Source: Pseudoalteromonas prydzensis (GTDB lineage: Bacteria > Pseudomonadota > Gammaproteobacteria > Enterobacterales > Alteromonadaceae). Taken from it: DNA of 64,000 bases. The first letter of the stretch is position 1, and every line of letters starts with the position of its first letter. Both the position numbers and the translations under genes were made by a program. A model generated the notes under the pieces. The model made no database searches. It saw only the letters and a program-made list of their open reading frames with translations, and was not told the DNA's origin. The DNA lies in contig NZ_BDDT01000015.1 in assembly GCF_001661495.1 (NCBI RefSeq), positions 1 through 64,000 on the forward strand, given 5' to 3'. Positions 1 to 7,630 of this stretch are shown here, in pieces.

Positions 1-126
1 ATCAGCTATCAGCTATCAGCTATCAGCTATCAGCTATCAGCTATCAGCTATCAGCTATCAGCTATCAGCTATCAGCTATCAGCTATCAGCTATCAGCTAT
101 CAGCTATCAGCTATCAGCTATCAGCT
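1..126. repeat. Heptamer tandem array (ATCAGCT)18, touching the window edge
   Basis: Eighteen perfect copies of the 7-bp unit ATCAGCT (equivalently AGCTATC on this strand and AGCTGAT on the other) run from the first base of the window, so the true length is unknown. No copy shows a substitution. The array is intergenic and ends 8 bp before a terminator hairpin. The same unit recurs 13 times at 7440-7530. Confidence 0.97.
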
Positions 127-133
127 AAAAATT

Positions 134-169
134 AAAAACCGCACTTGTGTTTAGTCAAGTACGGTTTTT
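134..169. terminator. Bidirectional rho-independent terminator
   Basis: An inverted repeat with 14-nt arms at 134-147 and 156-169 contains one mismatch and an 8-nt loop. It has an A-tract on one side and a T-tract on the other. It lies downstream of the minus-strand aldehyde dehydrogenase gene and can terminate transcription in either direction. Confidence 0.8.
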
Positions 170-181
170 ATTTATGTCTAA

Positions 182-213
182 AACTGACGGCTGACGGCTG
201 ACGGCTAAAAGCT
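182..213 (-). repeat. Short heptamer array after gabD stop (AGCTTTT, then AGCCGTC x3)
   Basis: Read on the minus strand, AGCTTTT is followed by three perfect AGCCGTC units and AGT. It starts 7 bp after the stop codon of the aldehyde dehydrogenase gene and lies before its terminator. The layout matches the degenerate array 3' of fdx at 1964-1987, which also begins with AGCTTTT. Confidence 0.85.
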
Positions 214-220
214 TCTGGCT

Positions 221-1648
221 TTAAATTTTCATACACACATATTTTTCTTCGAGGTATTCGTCTAGCCCTTGGTGGCCGCCTTCGCGACCTAAGCCTGACT
301 GTTTTACACCGCCAAATGGTGCAACAGGATTTGAAATCAAACCTTCGTTAATACCAACCATGCCATATTCTAGCGCTTCGCTAACTCGGTAGATTTGTTT
401 AATGTCTTGGCTATAAAAGTAAGCCGCTAAGCCATATGGGACATCGTTTGCCATTGCCAACACTTCAGCTTCTTCATCAAAAGCAATAATACTAGCGACT
501 GGGCCAAATACTTCTTGATGGTAAATATCCATTTCACTGGTAACTCCAGTTAAGATCAGTGGCGCCTGAAAGTTACCACCAAGATCTTTATCATCACCAA
601 TTTTTGATGCTCCTTTAGCCAATACATCGGCAACTAACTCTTGCACTTTTTGCTTGGCCTTAGGATAAATTAATGGACCAATATCAGTATCTGCGTCAAA
701 GCCATTTGCAACTTTTAATGCTGCTACTTTTTTTGTTAGCTTTGCGAGCACTTGATCAAGTACGCTGCGCTGCACAAAAATGCGATTAGCCGCCACACAA
801 GTTTGCCCACCATTTCTAAATTTAGCGCCCATTAAACCGCTTACAGCTTCATCTAAATCAGCGTTATCAAAAATAATAAACGGTGCATTGCCACCAAGCT
901 CCATTGACGTACGCTTAATAGTTGGGGCACATTGCGCTAGTAATTGCTTACCTACATCCGTTGAGCCGGTAAAAGTGAACTTACGAACAAGTTCAGATTC
1001 AGTGAGTAACTCTCCGACCATTTTAGCGTTTTCAGAAAGCAAGACATTAAAGGCGCCTTTTTCAAAACCAGCTTGATCAGCTAAATATGCTAACGCTAAT
1101 GCACAAAGAGGTGTGTGCTCAGAAGGTTTTAATACAAAGCTACAACCTGCGGCATAGGCTGGCGCAACTTTACGCGTTACCATGGCGATGGGGAAATTCC
1201 ACGGCGTTATGCCTGCAACCACACCAATTGGTTGTTTAAAGCTCGATAATCTGTGGTTATCATCAGTAGCAGGGATCAGCTCACCGTAACTGCGTTTTGC
1301 TTGCTCTGCATACCATTTTATAAAACCTGCACCATATTCAACTTCACCCTGCGCTTCTTTAAGTGGTTTGCCCTGCTCCTTGGTCATTAATTCAGCAAGC
1401 GTTTGTTTATGCTGCATTACCAATTCATACCAACGCATTAAAACATTACTACGGGTGGTGGCATTGGTTGATTTGAGTTTAATAAATGCGCCGTGAGCGG
1501 CGTTGATGGCAAGCTTTACACCCGCTTGGTCAATATCACTGACCGAAGTAATGCTTTGTTCTGTAGCGGGGTCGATTATATCAAAATGACTAGCGGTCGA
1601 GTAAAACTCACCGTTAATGAAAGAGTCGCTAAATAATAGATTATCCAT
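221..1648 (-). CDS. gabD: NAD(P)-dependent succinate-semialdehyde dehydrogenase
   Basis: A 475-residue aldehyde dehydrogenase that should oxidise succinate semialdehyde to succinate in GABA catabolism, in the cytoplasm. It shows the family landmarks: the PWNFP motif, MELGGNAP carrying the general-base Glu (about residue 250), GGQTC with the catalytic Cys at residue 284, and the GabD-like C-terminus GLGREGGHQG. E. coli GabD is 482 residues with Cys288. The open frame extends 25 codons further, but the start at 1648 has a GGAGG ribosome site 5 bp upstream and matches the family N-terminus. The gene stands alone between repeats, with no gabT or gabP visible. A related semialdehyde substrate remains possible. 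Confidence 0.87.
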   Translation of the reverse strand: MDNLLFSDSFINGEFYSTASHFDIIDPATEQSITSVSDIDQAGVKLAINAAHGAFIKLKSTNATTRSNVLMRWYELVMQHKQTLAELMTKEQGKPLKEAQGEVEYGAGFIKWYAEQAKRSYGELIPATDDNHRLSSFKQPIGVVAGITPWNFPIAMVTRKVAPAYAAGCSFVLKPSEHTPLCALALAYLADQAGFEKGAFNVLLSENAKMVGELLTESELVRKFTFTGSTDVGKQLLAQCAPTIKRTSMELGGNAPFIIFDNADLDEAVSGLMGAKFRNGGQTCVAANRIFVQRSVLDQVLAKLTKKVAALKVANGFDADTDIGPLIYPKAKQKVQELVADVLAKGASKIGDDKDLGGNFQAPLILTGVTSEMDIYHQEVFGPVASIIAFDEEAEVLAMANDVPYGLAAYFYSQDIKQIYRVSEALEYGMVGINEGLISNPVAPFGGVKQSGLGREGGHQGLDEYLEEKYVCMKI

Positions 1649-1716
1649 AAAACCTCCAAAGCAATTATTACGGCATATAGCCAATGTGATGTTCATTACA
1701 GGCAAGACATAAACAA

Positions 1717-1828
1717 TTTGCACAAAGAGAAGACAATGAGAGTAAATGAGAAAACATAGCCATTTATTTATATCTTCCTCTTAAGCGCAGCGCCCTCTTA
1801 ACCTCTTTGTGAGTAAATCACTTAAATC
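1717..1828. repeat. Dispersed repeat module with inverted CACAAAGAG / CTCTTTGTG
   Basis: Contains TTTGCACAAAGAGAAGACA (1717-1735), identical to 12739-12757, and an inverted partner CTCTTTGTG at 1803-1811. It ends in an ACTTAAA-type segment resembling 12720-12733. It is noncoding and lies upstream of gabD. Confidence 0.65.
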
Positions 1829-1830
1829 TT

Positions 1831-1902
1831 GCGCGGCATAAAGCCGCGCCTACGCTAATTTAAACTCCGCTGCAAACCCGTAGCCGCGAGTTTACCTCAC
1901 GC
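1831..1902. repeat. REPIN-like pair of inverted REP hairpins
   Basis: On the minus strand, 1853 to 1831 reads GTAG followed by a hairpin with arms GCGCGGC and GCCGCGC. On the plus strand, 1880-1902 reads GTAG followed by a weaker hairpin (CGCGAG...CTCACG). A GTAG head before a hairpin is the signature of REP elements mobilised by RAYT (TnpA-REP) transposases, and two inverted REPs form a REPIN. A 26-nt stretch (1830-1855) is identical to 12595-12620. No RAYT gene lies in this window. Confidence 0.7.
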
Positions 1903-1924
1903 TGGTTTTTCATATTTATAAACA

Positions 1925-1957
1925 AAAACACCGCGTTCAAATTGAGCGCGGTGTTTT
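1925..1957. terminator. Terminator downstream of fdx
   Basis: Perfect 11-bp inverted repeat (arms 1925-1935 and 1947-1957, cores CACCGCG/CGCGGTG) flanked by A and T tracts. It closes the isc operon on the minus strand and could also act on plus-strand transcripts. Confidence 0.85.
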
Positions 1958-1963
1958 CTTAAT

Positions 1964-1987
1964 GCTTATAGCTTATCGCTAAAAGCT
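1964..1987 (-). repeat. Degenerate heptamer array between fdx stop and terminator
   Basis: On the minus strand it reads AGCTTTT, AGCGATA, AGCTATA, AGC in exact 7-bp register, starting 5 bp after the fdx stop codon. The units AGCGATA and AGCTTTT recur in the arrays at 8401-8470 and 182-213. Confidence 0.7.
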
Positions 1988-1992
1988 CAATA

Positions 1993-2331
1993 TCAATGCT
2001 CTTCATTAACGATATTGAGATTGTACTTCGGTATTTCAACTATTAAGTCTTCGTCACGAATAATTGCTTGGCAACCAAGGCGTGATTCTGGCTCTAAACC
2101 CCATGCTTTATCTAGCATATCGTCTTCAAGTTCATCGCTTTCATCTAGAGAATCAAACCCTTCGCGGATCACTAAATGACACGTGGTACAGGCACATGAC
2201 TTTTCACACGCATGGGGAATACTGATACCGTTTTTAAGTGCTACATCAAGAACAGTTTCACCGCTTGGTGCATCAATTGCAGCGCCGTCAGGACATAATT
2301 CCGGATGGGGAAGAAAAATAATTTGTGGCAT
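1993..2331 (-). CDS. fdx: ISC-type [2Fe-2S] ferredoxin
   Basis: A 112-residue adrenodoxin-type ferredoxin, the electron donor of ISC-type cluster assembly. The four cluster ligands are Cys42, Cys48, Cys51 and Cys87, the same positions as in E. coli Fdx (111 residues). The start has GAGG just upstream. It is the last gene of the isc operon, 11 bp after hscA. The small gene iscX, which follows fdx in E. coli, is absent; a terminator follows instead. Confidence 0.96.
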   Translation of the reverse strand: MPQIIFLPHPELCPDGAAIDAPSGETVLDVALKNGISIPHACEKSCACTTCHLVIREGFDSLDESDELEDDMLDKAWGLEPESRLGCQAIIRDEDLIVEIPKYNLNIVNEEH

Positions 2332-2342
2332 TCGAACCTCTT

Positions 2343-4205
2343 TTAAACGTTGTCTACTGACTGCCCTTGCAGTGCTTTTTTGATCGATGCATCCATTCTT
2401 AACTCAGCAAATTTACTACTGGCGTTATCAACTTTTTCAATGGCTGCTTTTATTTCATTTGGCTCGGTGGCTGTCTCGCGAACGGTCACGAGTTTAGCAA
2501 TTTCTGCATTCAAGTTAGTTAATTCATGTTCATCAAGTAAAGCGCTATCGGTTGCCAGTGATGCATAAAGTGCCTCAATAACACGCAAAGCTTCAACTTG
2601 CTGCTCCTTGAGCATACGTGCTTGCATGTCATCTTTGGCGTTAGTCATCGACTCTTTAAGCATATTAGCGACTTGATCGTCAGATAAACCAAATGATGGT
2701 TTAACCTGGATTTCAGCTTGTACACCCGTTGATTTTTCCATTGCCGATACACTCAGTAAACCATCGGCATCAACTTTAAACGTAACGCGAATATGCGCCG
2801 CACCGGCTGCCATGGGTGGAATACCTTTTAAGCTAAATTTAGCCAATGAGCGGCAATCGTCAACCAATTCACGTTCACCTTGCAATACATGCAACGACAT
2901 TGCCGTTTGCCCATCTTTAAAGGTAGTGAACTCTTGTGCGCGTGCAACAGGAATTGTGGTATTACGTGGAATGATTTTCTCAACCAAGCCCCCCATGGTT
3001 TCAAGGCCAAGTGACAATGGTAAAACATCAAGTAATAACATGTCTGAATCAGGCTTGTTACCTACTAACACATCAGCTTGTAATGCCGCGCCCAGTGCAA
3101 CCACGCGATCAGGGTCAATAGAAGTAAGTGGCTCTTTATTAAAGAACTCAGCAACTTGGCTACGTACAATTGGCATACGAGTTGAACCACCCACCATCAC
3201 CACTTGCAGTACTTCGTCATTACTGATGCCTGCATCTTTCACTGCACGGCGGCATGAACGAAGTGTCTTTTTAACCAAAGCCATGGCTAATTCTTCAAAC
3301 TTTTCGCGGGTTACTTCAACCGTGTACTTTTCGTTGTCAAACTCAAGGCCAACATTCACTTTTGCGTATTGGCTAAGTGCTTCTTTGCAGGCTTTTGCTT
3401 TATTGATGAATAAACGTAAGTTTGAAGGTGATAATGTCATCACCCCTGTTTCACGTTTAAAGTGATCCACTAATAATGAGTCAAAATCATCACCGCCAAG
3501 GCTTGAGTCACCACCGGTTGCAAGTACTTCAAATACACCTTGGTTTAGGCGCAGAATTGAAATATCAAAAGTACCGCCACCTAAATCATAAACCGCAATA
3601 ATACCTTCTTGGCCTGAGTCTAAGCCATAAGCCACTGCGGCTGCAGTTGGTTCGTTTAATAATCGTAGTACATTTATACCTGCAAGCTCAGCGGCATCTT
3701 TAGTGCTTTGGCGCTGCGCGTCATCAAAGTAAGCAGGTACGGTGATCACGGCACCTAAAATATCTTGCCCTGCAAAGCTTTCTTCTGCGCGTTGCTTTAA
3801 CGCTTTTAAAATATCGCTGGATGCAGTGACTGGACTGATATTGCCTGCTGCGGTAGTAATGACAAGTGCGCCATCCTGTTGGCAAAAATCATACGGTAAT
3901 TGACCATAGCTGTGTTCAATCTCAGCTTGGGTTTTACCTAAAAAACGTTTAACTGAAACAAGCGTATTGGCAGGATCTTGCGTAGCCGCTTGTGCCGCTT
4001 CTGCACCAACCGTAACGCTGTCAGCTTGATAGCGAACAACAGAAGGGAGCATAGCTGCACCACTAATATCGGTAAGGGTACGGGCTTCGCCACTTTGCAC
4101 TGTCGCAACTAATGAGTTGGTAGTACCCAGATCAATACCTATTGCTAACTTATGTTCGTGTGGTGCCGCGCTCTGCCCCGGCTCAGCAATCTGCAATAAT
4201 GCCAT
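2343..4205 (-). CDS. hscA: Fe-S cluster assembly Hsp70 chaperone HscA
   Basis: A 620-residue Hsp70 paralogue dedicated to releasing the cluster from IscU with HscB. The N-terminus (MALLQI...) is nearly that of E. coli HscA, followed by the ATPase signature GIDLGTTNS, the phosphate loop DLGGGTFDIS and GGSTRMP. The substrate-binding domain begins near residue 390 and ends in a helical lid. Length matches E. coli (616). It sits between hscB and fdx on the minus strand. DnaK is unlikely given the N-terminus and context. Confidence 0.97.
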   Translation of the reverse strand: MALLQIAEPGQSAAPHEHKLAIGIDLGTTNSLVATVQSGEARTLTDISGAAMLPSVVRYQADSVTVGAEAAQAATQDPANTLVSVKRFLGKTQAEIEHSYGQLPYDFCQQDGALVITTAAGNISPVTASSDILKALKQRAEESFAGQDILGAVITVPAYFDDAQRQSTKDAAELAGINVLRLLNEPTAAAVAYGLDSGQEGIIAVYDLGGGTFDISILRLNQGVFEVLATGGDSSLGGDDFDSLLVDHFKRETGVMTLSPSNLRLFINKAKACKEALSQYAKVNVGLEFDNEKYTVEVTREKFEELAMALVKKTLRSCRRAVKDAGISNDEVLQVVMVGGSTRMPIVRSQVAEFFNKEPLTSIDPDRVVALGAALQADVLVGNKPDSDMLLLDVLPLSLGLETMGGLVEKIIPRNTTIPVARAQEFTTFKDGQTAMSLHVLQGERELVDDCRSLAKFSLKGIPPMAAGAAHIRVTFKVDADGLLSVSAMEKSTGVQAEIQVKPSFGLSDDQVANMLKESMTNAKDDMQARMLKEQQVEALRVIEALYASLATDSALLDEHELTNLNAEIAKLVTVRETATEPNEIKAAIEKVDNASSKFAELRMDASIKKALQGQSVDNV

Positions 4206-4256
4206 AATGCTCTTTAACTCTTGTTTGACTTACTTGTTGTTCAGTAAGTTAGATAA

Positions 4257-4784
4257 TTAATCGTCGAATAAACTGTCTTCAATTCGCTCTAATTCATCGC
4301 GTAATTTGTACACGAACTTTAATTTGCGAATATTATCAGCGGCTAACTGCCATTGCTGCTCATCATTACTTGCTAATTGCTCTGCTAACTGCGCGCTATA
4401 TTGGCTATCAAGTTGCTTTATTTGCTGTTCAAACCGGGCTATCGCTGCATCGGGATCAGCACTTGTAGTTAGCTCTTCAAGTTCTTCACGCAGTTCCATT
4501 TGTTGCATTAAAAAGAGTGGATCTTGCAACGTTTGCTGTTCAGCTCGAATATCTACGCCGAGTTCACTGAGCATATATTCAGCACGCTTTACTGGGTGCT
4601 TTAAAGTTTGTAAGGCGTCATTGATTTCGGCTGTATTTTGTACAGCTAATAATTTATCGCGGCTACTAGCGTTGGCATGACGGTCAGGGTGAACAGCACG
4701 CTGGAGTTCGAGGTAATTTTTATTTACTGTTGCCAAATCCACATTGTAATCAACCGGTATCGCAAACAATTCAAAATAGCGCAT
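4257..4784 (-). CDS. hscB: Fe-S assembly J-domain co-chaperone HscB
   Basis: A 175-residue co-chaperone that delivers IscU to HscA. An N-terminal J domain with the HPD motif (HPDRH, about residue 34) is followed by the C-terminal three-helix IscU-binding domain containing MELREELEEL. I take the ATG at 4784 as start because it matches the E. coli N-terminus (MDYFTLF versus MRYFELF) and has GGAA upstream. An ATG four codons further upstream has no ribosome site. It follows iscA after a 94-bp gap holding a hairpin. Confidence 0.93.
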   Translation of the reverse strand: MRYFELFAIPVDYNVDLATVNKNYLELQRAVHPDRHANASSRDKLLAVQNTAEINDALQTLKHPVKRAEYMLSELGVDIRAEQQTLQDPLFLMQQMELREELEELTTSADPDAAIARFEQQIKQLDSQYSAQLAEQLASNDEQQWQLAADNIRKLKFVYKLRDELERIEDSLFDD

Positions 4785-4834
4785 AATTCCAACCATGCCA
4801 AATTAATGTATTGGCTTAAAATTCAGATAGAACA

Positions 4835-4856
4835 AAGCCCTACAAGTGCAGGGCTT
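4835..4856 (-). other. Intra-operon hairpin between iscA and hscB
   Basis: Inverted repeat AAGCCCT...AGGGCTT with 7-bp arms and an 8-nt loop, followed on the minus strand by TTTGTT. It could be a partial terminator or an mRNA-stabilising structure that sets the iscA to hscB expression ratio. The role is inferred. Confidence 0.5.
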
Positions 4857-4878
4857 CAATATACAGCTCTTTTAATCT

Positions 4879-5202
4879 TTAAACTGTGAAACTTTCGCCA
4901 CAACCACACTCATCAGCTTGGTTTGGGTTAATAAATTTAAACCCTTCATTCAAACCTTCTTTGGTGTAATCAAGCTCAGTACCATCAATATAAACCAAGC
5001 TTTTAGCGTCAACGATTACTTTCACCCCTTGGGATTCGAATACTTCGTCGCCGTCAGTTAACTCGTCAACAAACTCAAGAACATAAGCAAGACCTGAACA
5101 GCCCGTCGTTTTAATGCCTACGCGCAGGCCAAGGCCTTTACCGCGATTTGCTAAAAATGATTCTACGCGGTTTGCTGCCGCATCTGTCAATGTCACTGCC
5201 AT
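4879..5202 (-). CDS. iscA: Iron-sulfur cluster assembly protein IscA
   Basis: A 107-residue A-type carrier or iron donor for Fe-S assembly. It has the three conserved cysteines: one in TTGCSGLAY (residue 35) and the C-terminal pair in ECGCGESF (about 99 and 101). E. coli IscA has 107 residues. It lies 9 bp after iscU in the same operon. The C-terminus and operon position distinguish it from ErpA. Confidence 0.96.
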   Translation of the reverse strand: MAVTLTDAAANRVESFLANRGKGLGLRVGIKTTGCSGLAYVLEFVDELTDGDEVFESQGVKVIVDAKSLVYIDGTELDYTKEGLNEGFKFINPNQADECGCGESFTV

Positions 5203-5211
5203 GATTATCTC

Positions 5212-5595
5212 TTACTTCGCTTGTTTACTTTTGTAGTCTGCAATTGCTGCTTGGATTGCATCTTCAGCTAAAATTGAACAGTGAATTTTCACTGGTGGCA
5301 ACTCAAGCTCAGCACTGATATCAGTGTTTTTGATCATTGCAGCTTCATCTAAAGTCTTACCTTTAACCCACTCTGTTACCAGTGATGATGAAGCAATTGC
5401 GCTACCACAACCGTATGTTTTAAATTTAGCGTCTTCAATGACGCCTGCAGCTGATACTTTAATTTGCAGCTTCATTACGTCACCACATGCTGGTGCGCCA
5501 ACCATACCGGTTGCTACTGATGGATCATTTTTGTCTAAAACACCTACGTTACGTGGGTTTTCAACATGATCGATTACTTTATCACTATACGCCAT
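5212..5595 (-). CDS. iscU: Iron-sulfur cluster scaffold IscU
   Basis: A 127-residue scaffold on which the nascent cluster is built from IscS sulfur. The ligand cysteines are visible in APACGD (37), YGCGSA (63) and KIHC (106), and the LPPVKIHC segment is the HscA recognition motif. Length is as in E. coli (128). It is spaced 40 bp from iscS. Confidence 0.97.
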   Translation of the reverse strand: MAYSDKVIDHVENPRNVGVLDKNDPSVATGMVGAPACGDVMKLQIKVSAAGVIEDAKFKTYGCGSAIASSSLVTEWVKGKTLDEAAMIKNTDISAELELPPVKIHCSILAEDAIQAAIADYKSKQAK

Positions 5596-5635
5596 AATAC
5601 TATCCTCATTACCTGCTAGCGGATGTACTCATCAA

Positions 5636-6853
5636 TTAATGATGAGCCCATTCAACTGAATCTAAATCAACACCTTCTTGATGCATTTCCCAAAGAGGTG
5701 ACATCTCACGTAAGCGACCGATAGAGTTCTTCATTAAATTGACGGTATAATCAATCTCTTCTTCGGTAGTAAAACGACCAATACTGAAACGAATTGAGCT
5801 ATGTGCTAATTCGTCGTTACGGCCAAGCGCACGTAATACATAAGAAGGCTCTAAGCTTGCTGAAGTACAGGCAGAGCCTGATGATACAGCAATATCTTTT
5901 ACAGCCATCAATAACGACTCACCTTCAACAAAGTTGAAGCTGATGTTAACAATTCCTGGTACTGATTGATCTGGTGTACCATTGAAATACACTTCTTCCA
6001 TATCAGCCATGATGCCATCAATTAAACGCTTACGTAGCGCACTGATGTGTGCATGATCTTTTTCAAAGTCTTGTTTTGCGATTCTAAACGCAGCGCCCAT
6101 ACCAACTAATTGGTGTGTCGCTAAAGTACCTGAACGCATACCACGCTCATGACCGCCACCGTGCATTTGTGCTTCTAAACGAGCACGTGGCTTACGGCGA
6201 ACATATAAAGCACCTACGCCTTTCGGGCCATATACTTTGTGTGCAGAGAATGACATAAAATCAACTTTAAGTTGTTGTACGTCAATTAACACTTTACCTG
6301 CGCTTTGCGCGGCATCAACGTGGAACATAATTTTACGTTCACGACACATTTCGCCAATTGTCGCGATATCTTGAATTACACCAAGCTCGTTGTTTACGTG
6401 CATGATGCTTACTAATACGGTATCGTCACGCATAGTTTGTTCAAGCTTTTTAAGATCAAGTAGGCCGTTTTCTTCAACGTCCATATAAGTAACTTCAAAA
6501 CCTTGACGCTCTAGCTCACGACATGTGTCGATCACAGCTTTATGCTCAGTTTTAGCGGTAATAACGTGCTTACCTTTCTTTTTGTAAAACTGTGCTGCAC
6601 CTTTAATTGCAAGGTTGTTTGATTCTGTCGCACCCGAAGTGAAAACGATTTCACGTGGGTCTGCGTTAATTAGATCTGCGATATCAGTACGCGCCTGATC
6701 AATCGCCTCTTCAGCTTGCCAACCAAAACGGTGTGAACGTGATGCAGGGTTACCAAAATTGCCATCCATTGTTAGGCATTGCATCATTTCTTTTGCAACA
6801 CGCTCGTCAACTGGCGTGGTTGCTGCGTAATCTAAATAAATCGGTAACTTCAT
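5636..6853 (-). CDS. iscS: Cysteine desulfurase IscS
   Basis: A 405-residue PLP enzyme that takes sulfur from cysteine for Fe-S clusters and tRNA thiolation. The PLP lysine lies in SAHKVYGPKG and the catalytic persulfide Cys in SSGSACTSAS (about residue 328). The termini (MKLPIYLDYAAT and WAHH) match E. coli IscS (404 residues). It is the first enzyme gene after iscR, 23 bp away. Confidence 0.98.
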   Translation of the reverse strand: MKLPIYLDYAATTPVDERVAKEMMQCLTMDGNFGNPASRSHRFGWQAEEAIDQARTDIADLINADPREIVFTSGATESNNLAIKGAAQFYKKKGKHVITAKTEHKAVIDTCRELERQGFEVTYMDVEENGLLDLKKLEQTMRDDTVLVSIMHVNNELGVIQDIATIGEMCRERKIMFHVDAAQSAGKVLIDVQQLKVDFMSFSAHKVYGPKGVGALYVRRKPRARLEAQMHGGGHERGMRSGTLATHQLVGMGAAFRIAKQDFEKDHAHISALRKRLIDGIMADMEEVYFNGTPDQSVPGIVNISFNFVEGESLLMAVKDIAVSSGSACTSASLEPSYVLRALGRNDELAHSSIRFSIGRFTTEEEIDYTVNLMKNSIGRLREMSPLWEMHQEGVDLDSVEWAHH

Positions 6854-6876
6854 TTCTTTCTCCGCTGGACGCCAAC

Positions 6877-7368
6877 CTATAATTGGCAGCTTACTTGAAT
6901 ATTTTCCAATTGCTTAATTGCATTGCTAACGTTGCTTTTTTGGCGAGATGCAACTGCTTGCACATCTGATTGTTCCACCAACTCCGCAAGAGTAATACCA
7001 TTTAAAAAGTCTTCTATTCGGGCACTTAAATCTGACCATAGGGTGTGCGTCAAACAACGCATACCACTTTGACAACCACCCGTTGCACCATGACAACGGG
7101 TTGCATCTATTGATTCATCAACAGCATTGATCACATCGCCAACCGAAATAGCATGCGTTTCACGGCCAAGTAGATAACCACCACCTGGACCACGCACAGA
7201 GCTTACTAAACCATTTTTACGTAATCGGGCAAATAACTGCTCAAGATACGACAACGAAATTTCTTGTCGCTCTGAAATATCGGCAAGGGGAACTGGCCCT
7301 ACACTTGCGTGTAGCGCAACATCAAGCATCGCTGTGACGGCATATCTGCCTTTTGATGTTAACTTCAT
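6877..7368 (-). CDS. iscR: Fe-S cluster-sensing regulator IscR
   Basis: A 163-residue Rrf2-family regulator with an N-terminal winged helix (MKLTSKGRYAVTAMLD). Its [2Fe-2S] ligands lie in TRCHGATGGCQSGMRC. The first two cysteines are seven residues apart, one more than in E. coli IscR. With its cluster bound it represses its own operon, and type-1 IscR boxes are visible upstream. It leads the isc operon. The C-terminal tail after the cluster region is basic and variable. Confidence 0.96.
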   Translation of the reverse strand: MKLTSKGRYAVTAMLDVALHASVGPVPLADISERQEISLSYLEQLFARLRKNGLVSSVRGPGGGYLLGRETHAISVGDVINAVDESIDATRCHGATGGCQSGMRCLTHTLWSDLSARIEDFLNGITLAELVEQSDVQAVASRQKSNVSNAIKQLENIQVSCQL

Positions 7369-7394
7369 TTGAGCCCCCGCACTAAAGAGTGCAA

Positions 7395-7422
7395 ATTTTA
7401 ATTACCAGAGTAAAATAGTCAA
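7395..7422 (-). promoter_or_regulatory. Proximal isc promoter
   Basis: On the minus strand, a -35 TTGACT (7422-7417), a 16-bp spacer and a -10 TAAAAT (7400-7395), 27 bp before the iscR start. The -35 lies inside the IscR box at 7401-7427, which fits autorepression. Confidence 0.7.
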
Positions 7423-7427
7423 GTATT
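7401..7427. promoter_or_regulatory. IscR type-1 binding site (proximal)
   Basis: Imperfect palindrome whose best half is AGTCAAGTATT and whose other half is ATTACCAGAGT. It matches the E. coli type-1 pattern (ATA..TTGACT..AGTC..GTAT) and overlaps the proximal isc promoter. Confidence 0.7.
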
Positions 7428-7439
7428 ATATTAGAAGCT

Positions 7440-7530
7440 ATCAGCTATCAGCTATCAGCTATCAGCTATCAGCTATCAGCTATCAGCTATCAGCTATCAG
7501 CTATCAGCTATCAGCTATCAGCTATCAGCT
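7440..7530. repeat. Heptamer tandem array (ATCAGCT)13 in isc regulatory region
   Basis: Thirteen perfect ATCAGCT copies, preceded by AGCT at 7436. It lies between the proximal IscR box and the two distal boxes, so it separates one regulatory region into two parts. The unit is the same as at 1-126. Confidence 0.97.
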
Positions 7531-7538
7531 AAACTTCA

Positions 7539-7563
7539 ATACCCGACTATTTTAGTCAAGTAT
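7539..7563. promoter_or_regulatory. IscR type-1 binding site (middle, best match)
   Basis: A 25-bp near-palindrome with halves ATACCCGACTA and TAGTCAAGTAT. It fits the type-1 IscR consensus at almost all conserved positions. It lies just beyond the heptamer array relative to iscR. Confidence 0.75.
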
Positions 7564-7570
7564 TGTGTTC

Positions 7571-7603
7571 ATTGTAATTACCTGAGTAATTTAGTCAAGT
7601 ATT
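7571..7603 (-). promoter_or_regulatory. IscR type-1 site overlapping a second promoter-like element
   Basis: The box spans 7577-7603 (halves ATTACCTGAGT and AGTCAAGTATT). On the minus strand it contains TTGACT (7598-7593) with a 16-bp spacer to TACAAT (7576-7571). Its layout closely parallels the proximal promoter, suggesting an ancestral duplication. Confidence 0.6.
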
Positions 7604-7630
7604 AGCAGCAAATAGTCTTATAACTTTCGC

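Noticed and set aside
1..126. Heptamer arrays as CRISPR
   Set aside because: The units are 7 bp and contiguous with no spacers, and no cas genes are present.
150..161. TTTAGTCAAGTA near the first array, resembling an IscR half-site
   Set aside because: It forms the loop and arm of a terminator stem and no second half-site with promoter is present.
2812..3465. 217-codon plus-strand frame opposite hscA
   Set aside because: It is fully antisense to a well-supported gene and its composition mirrors that gene.
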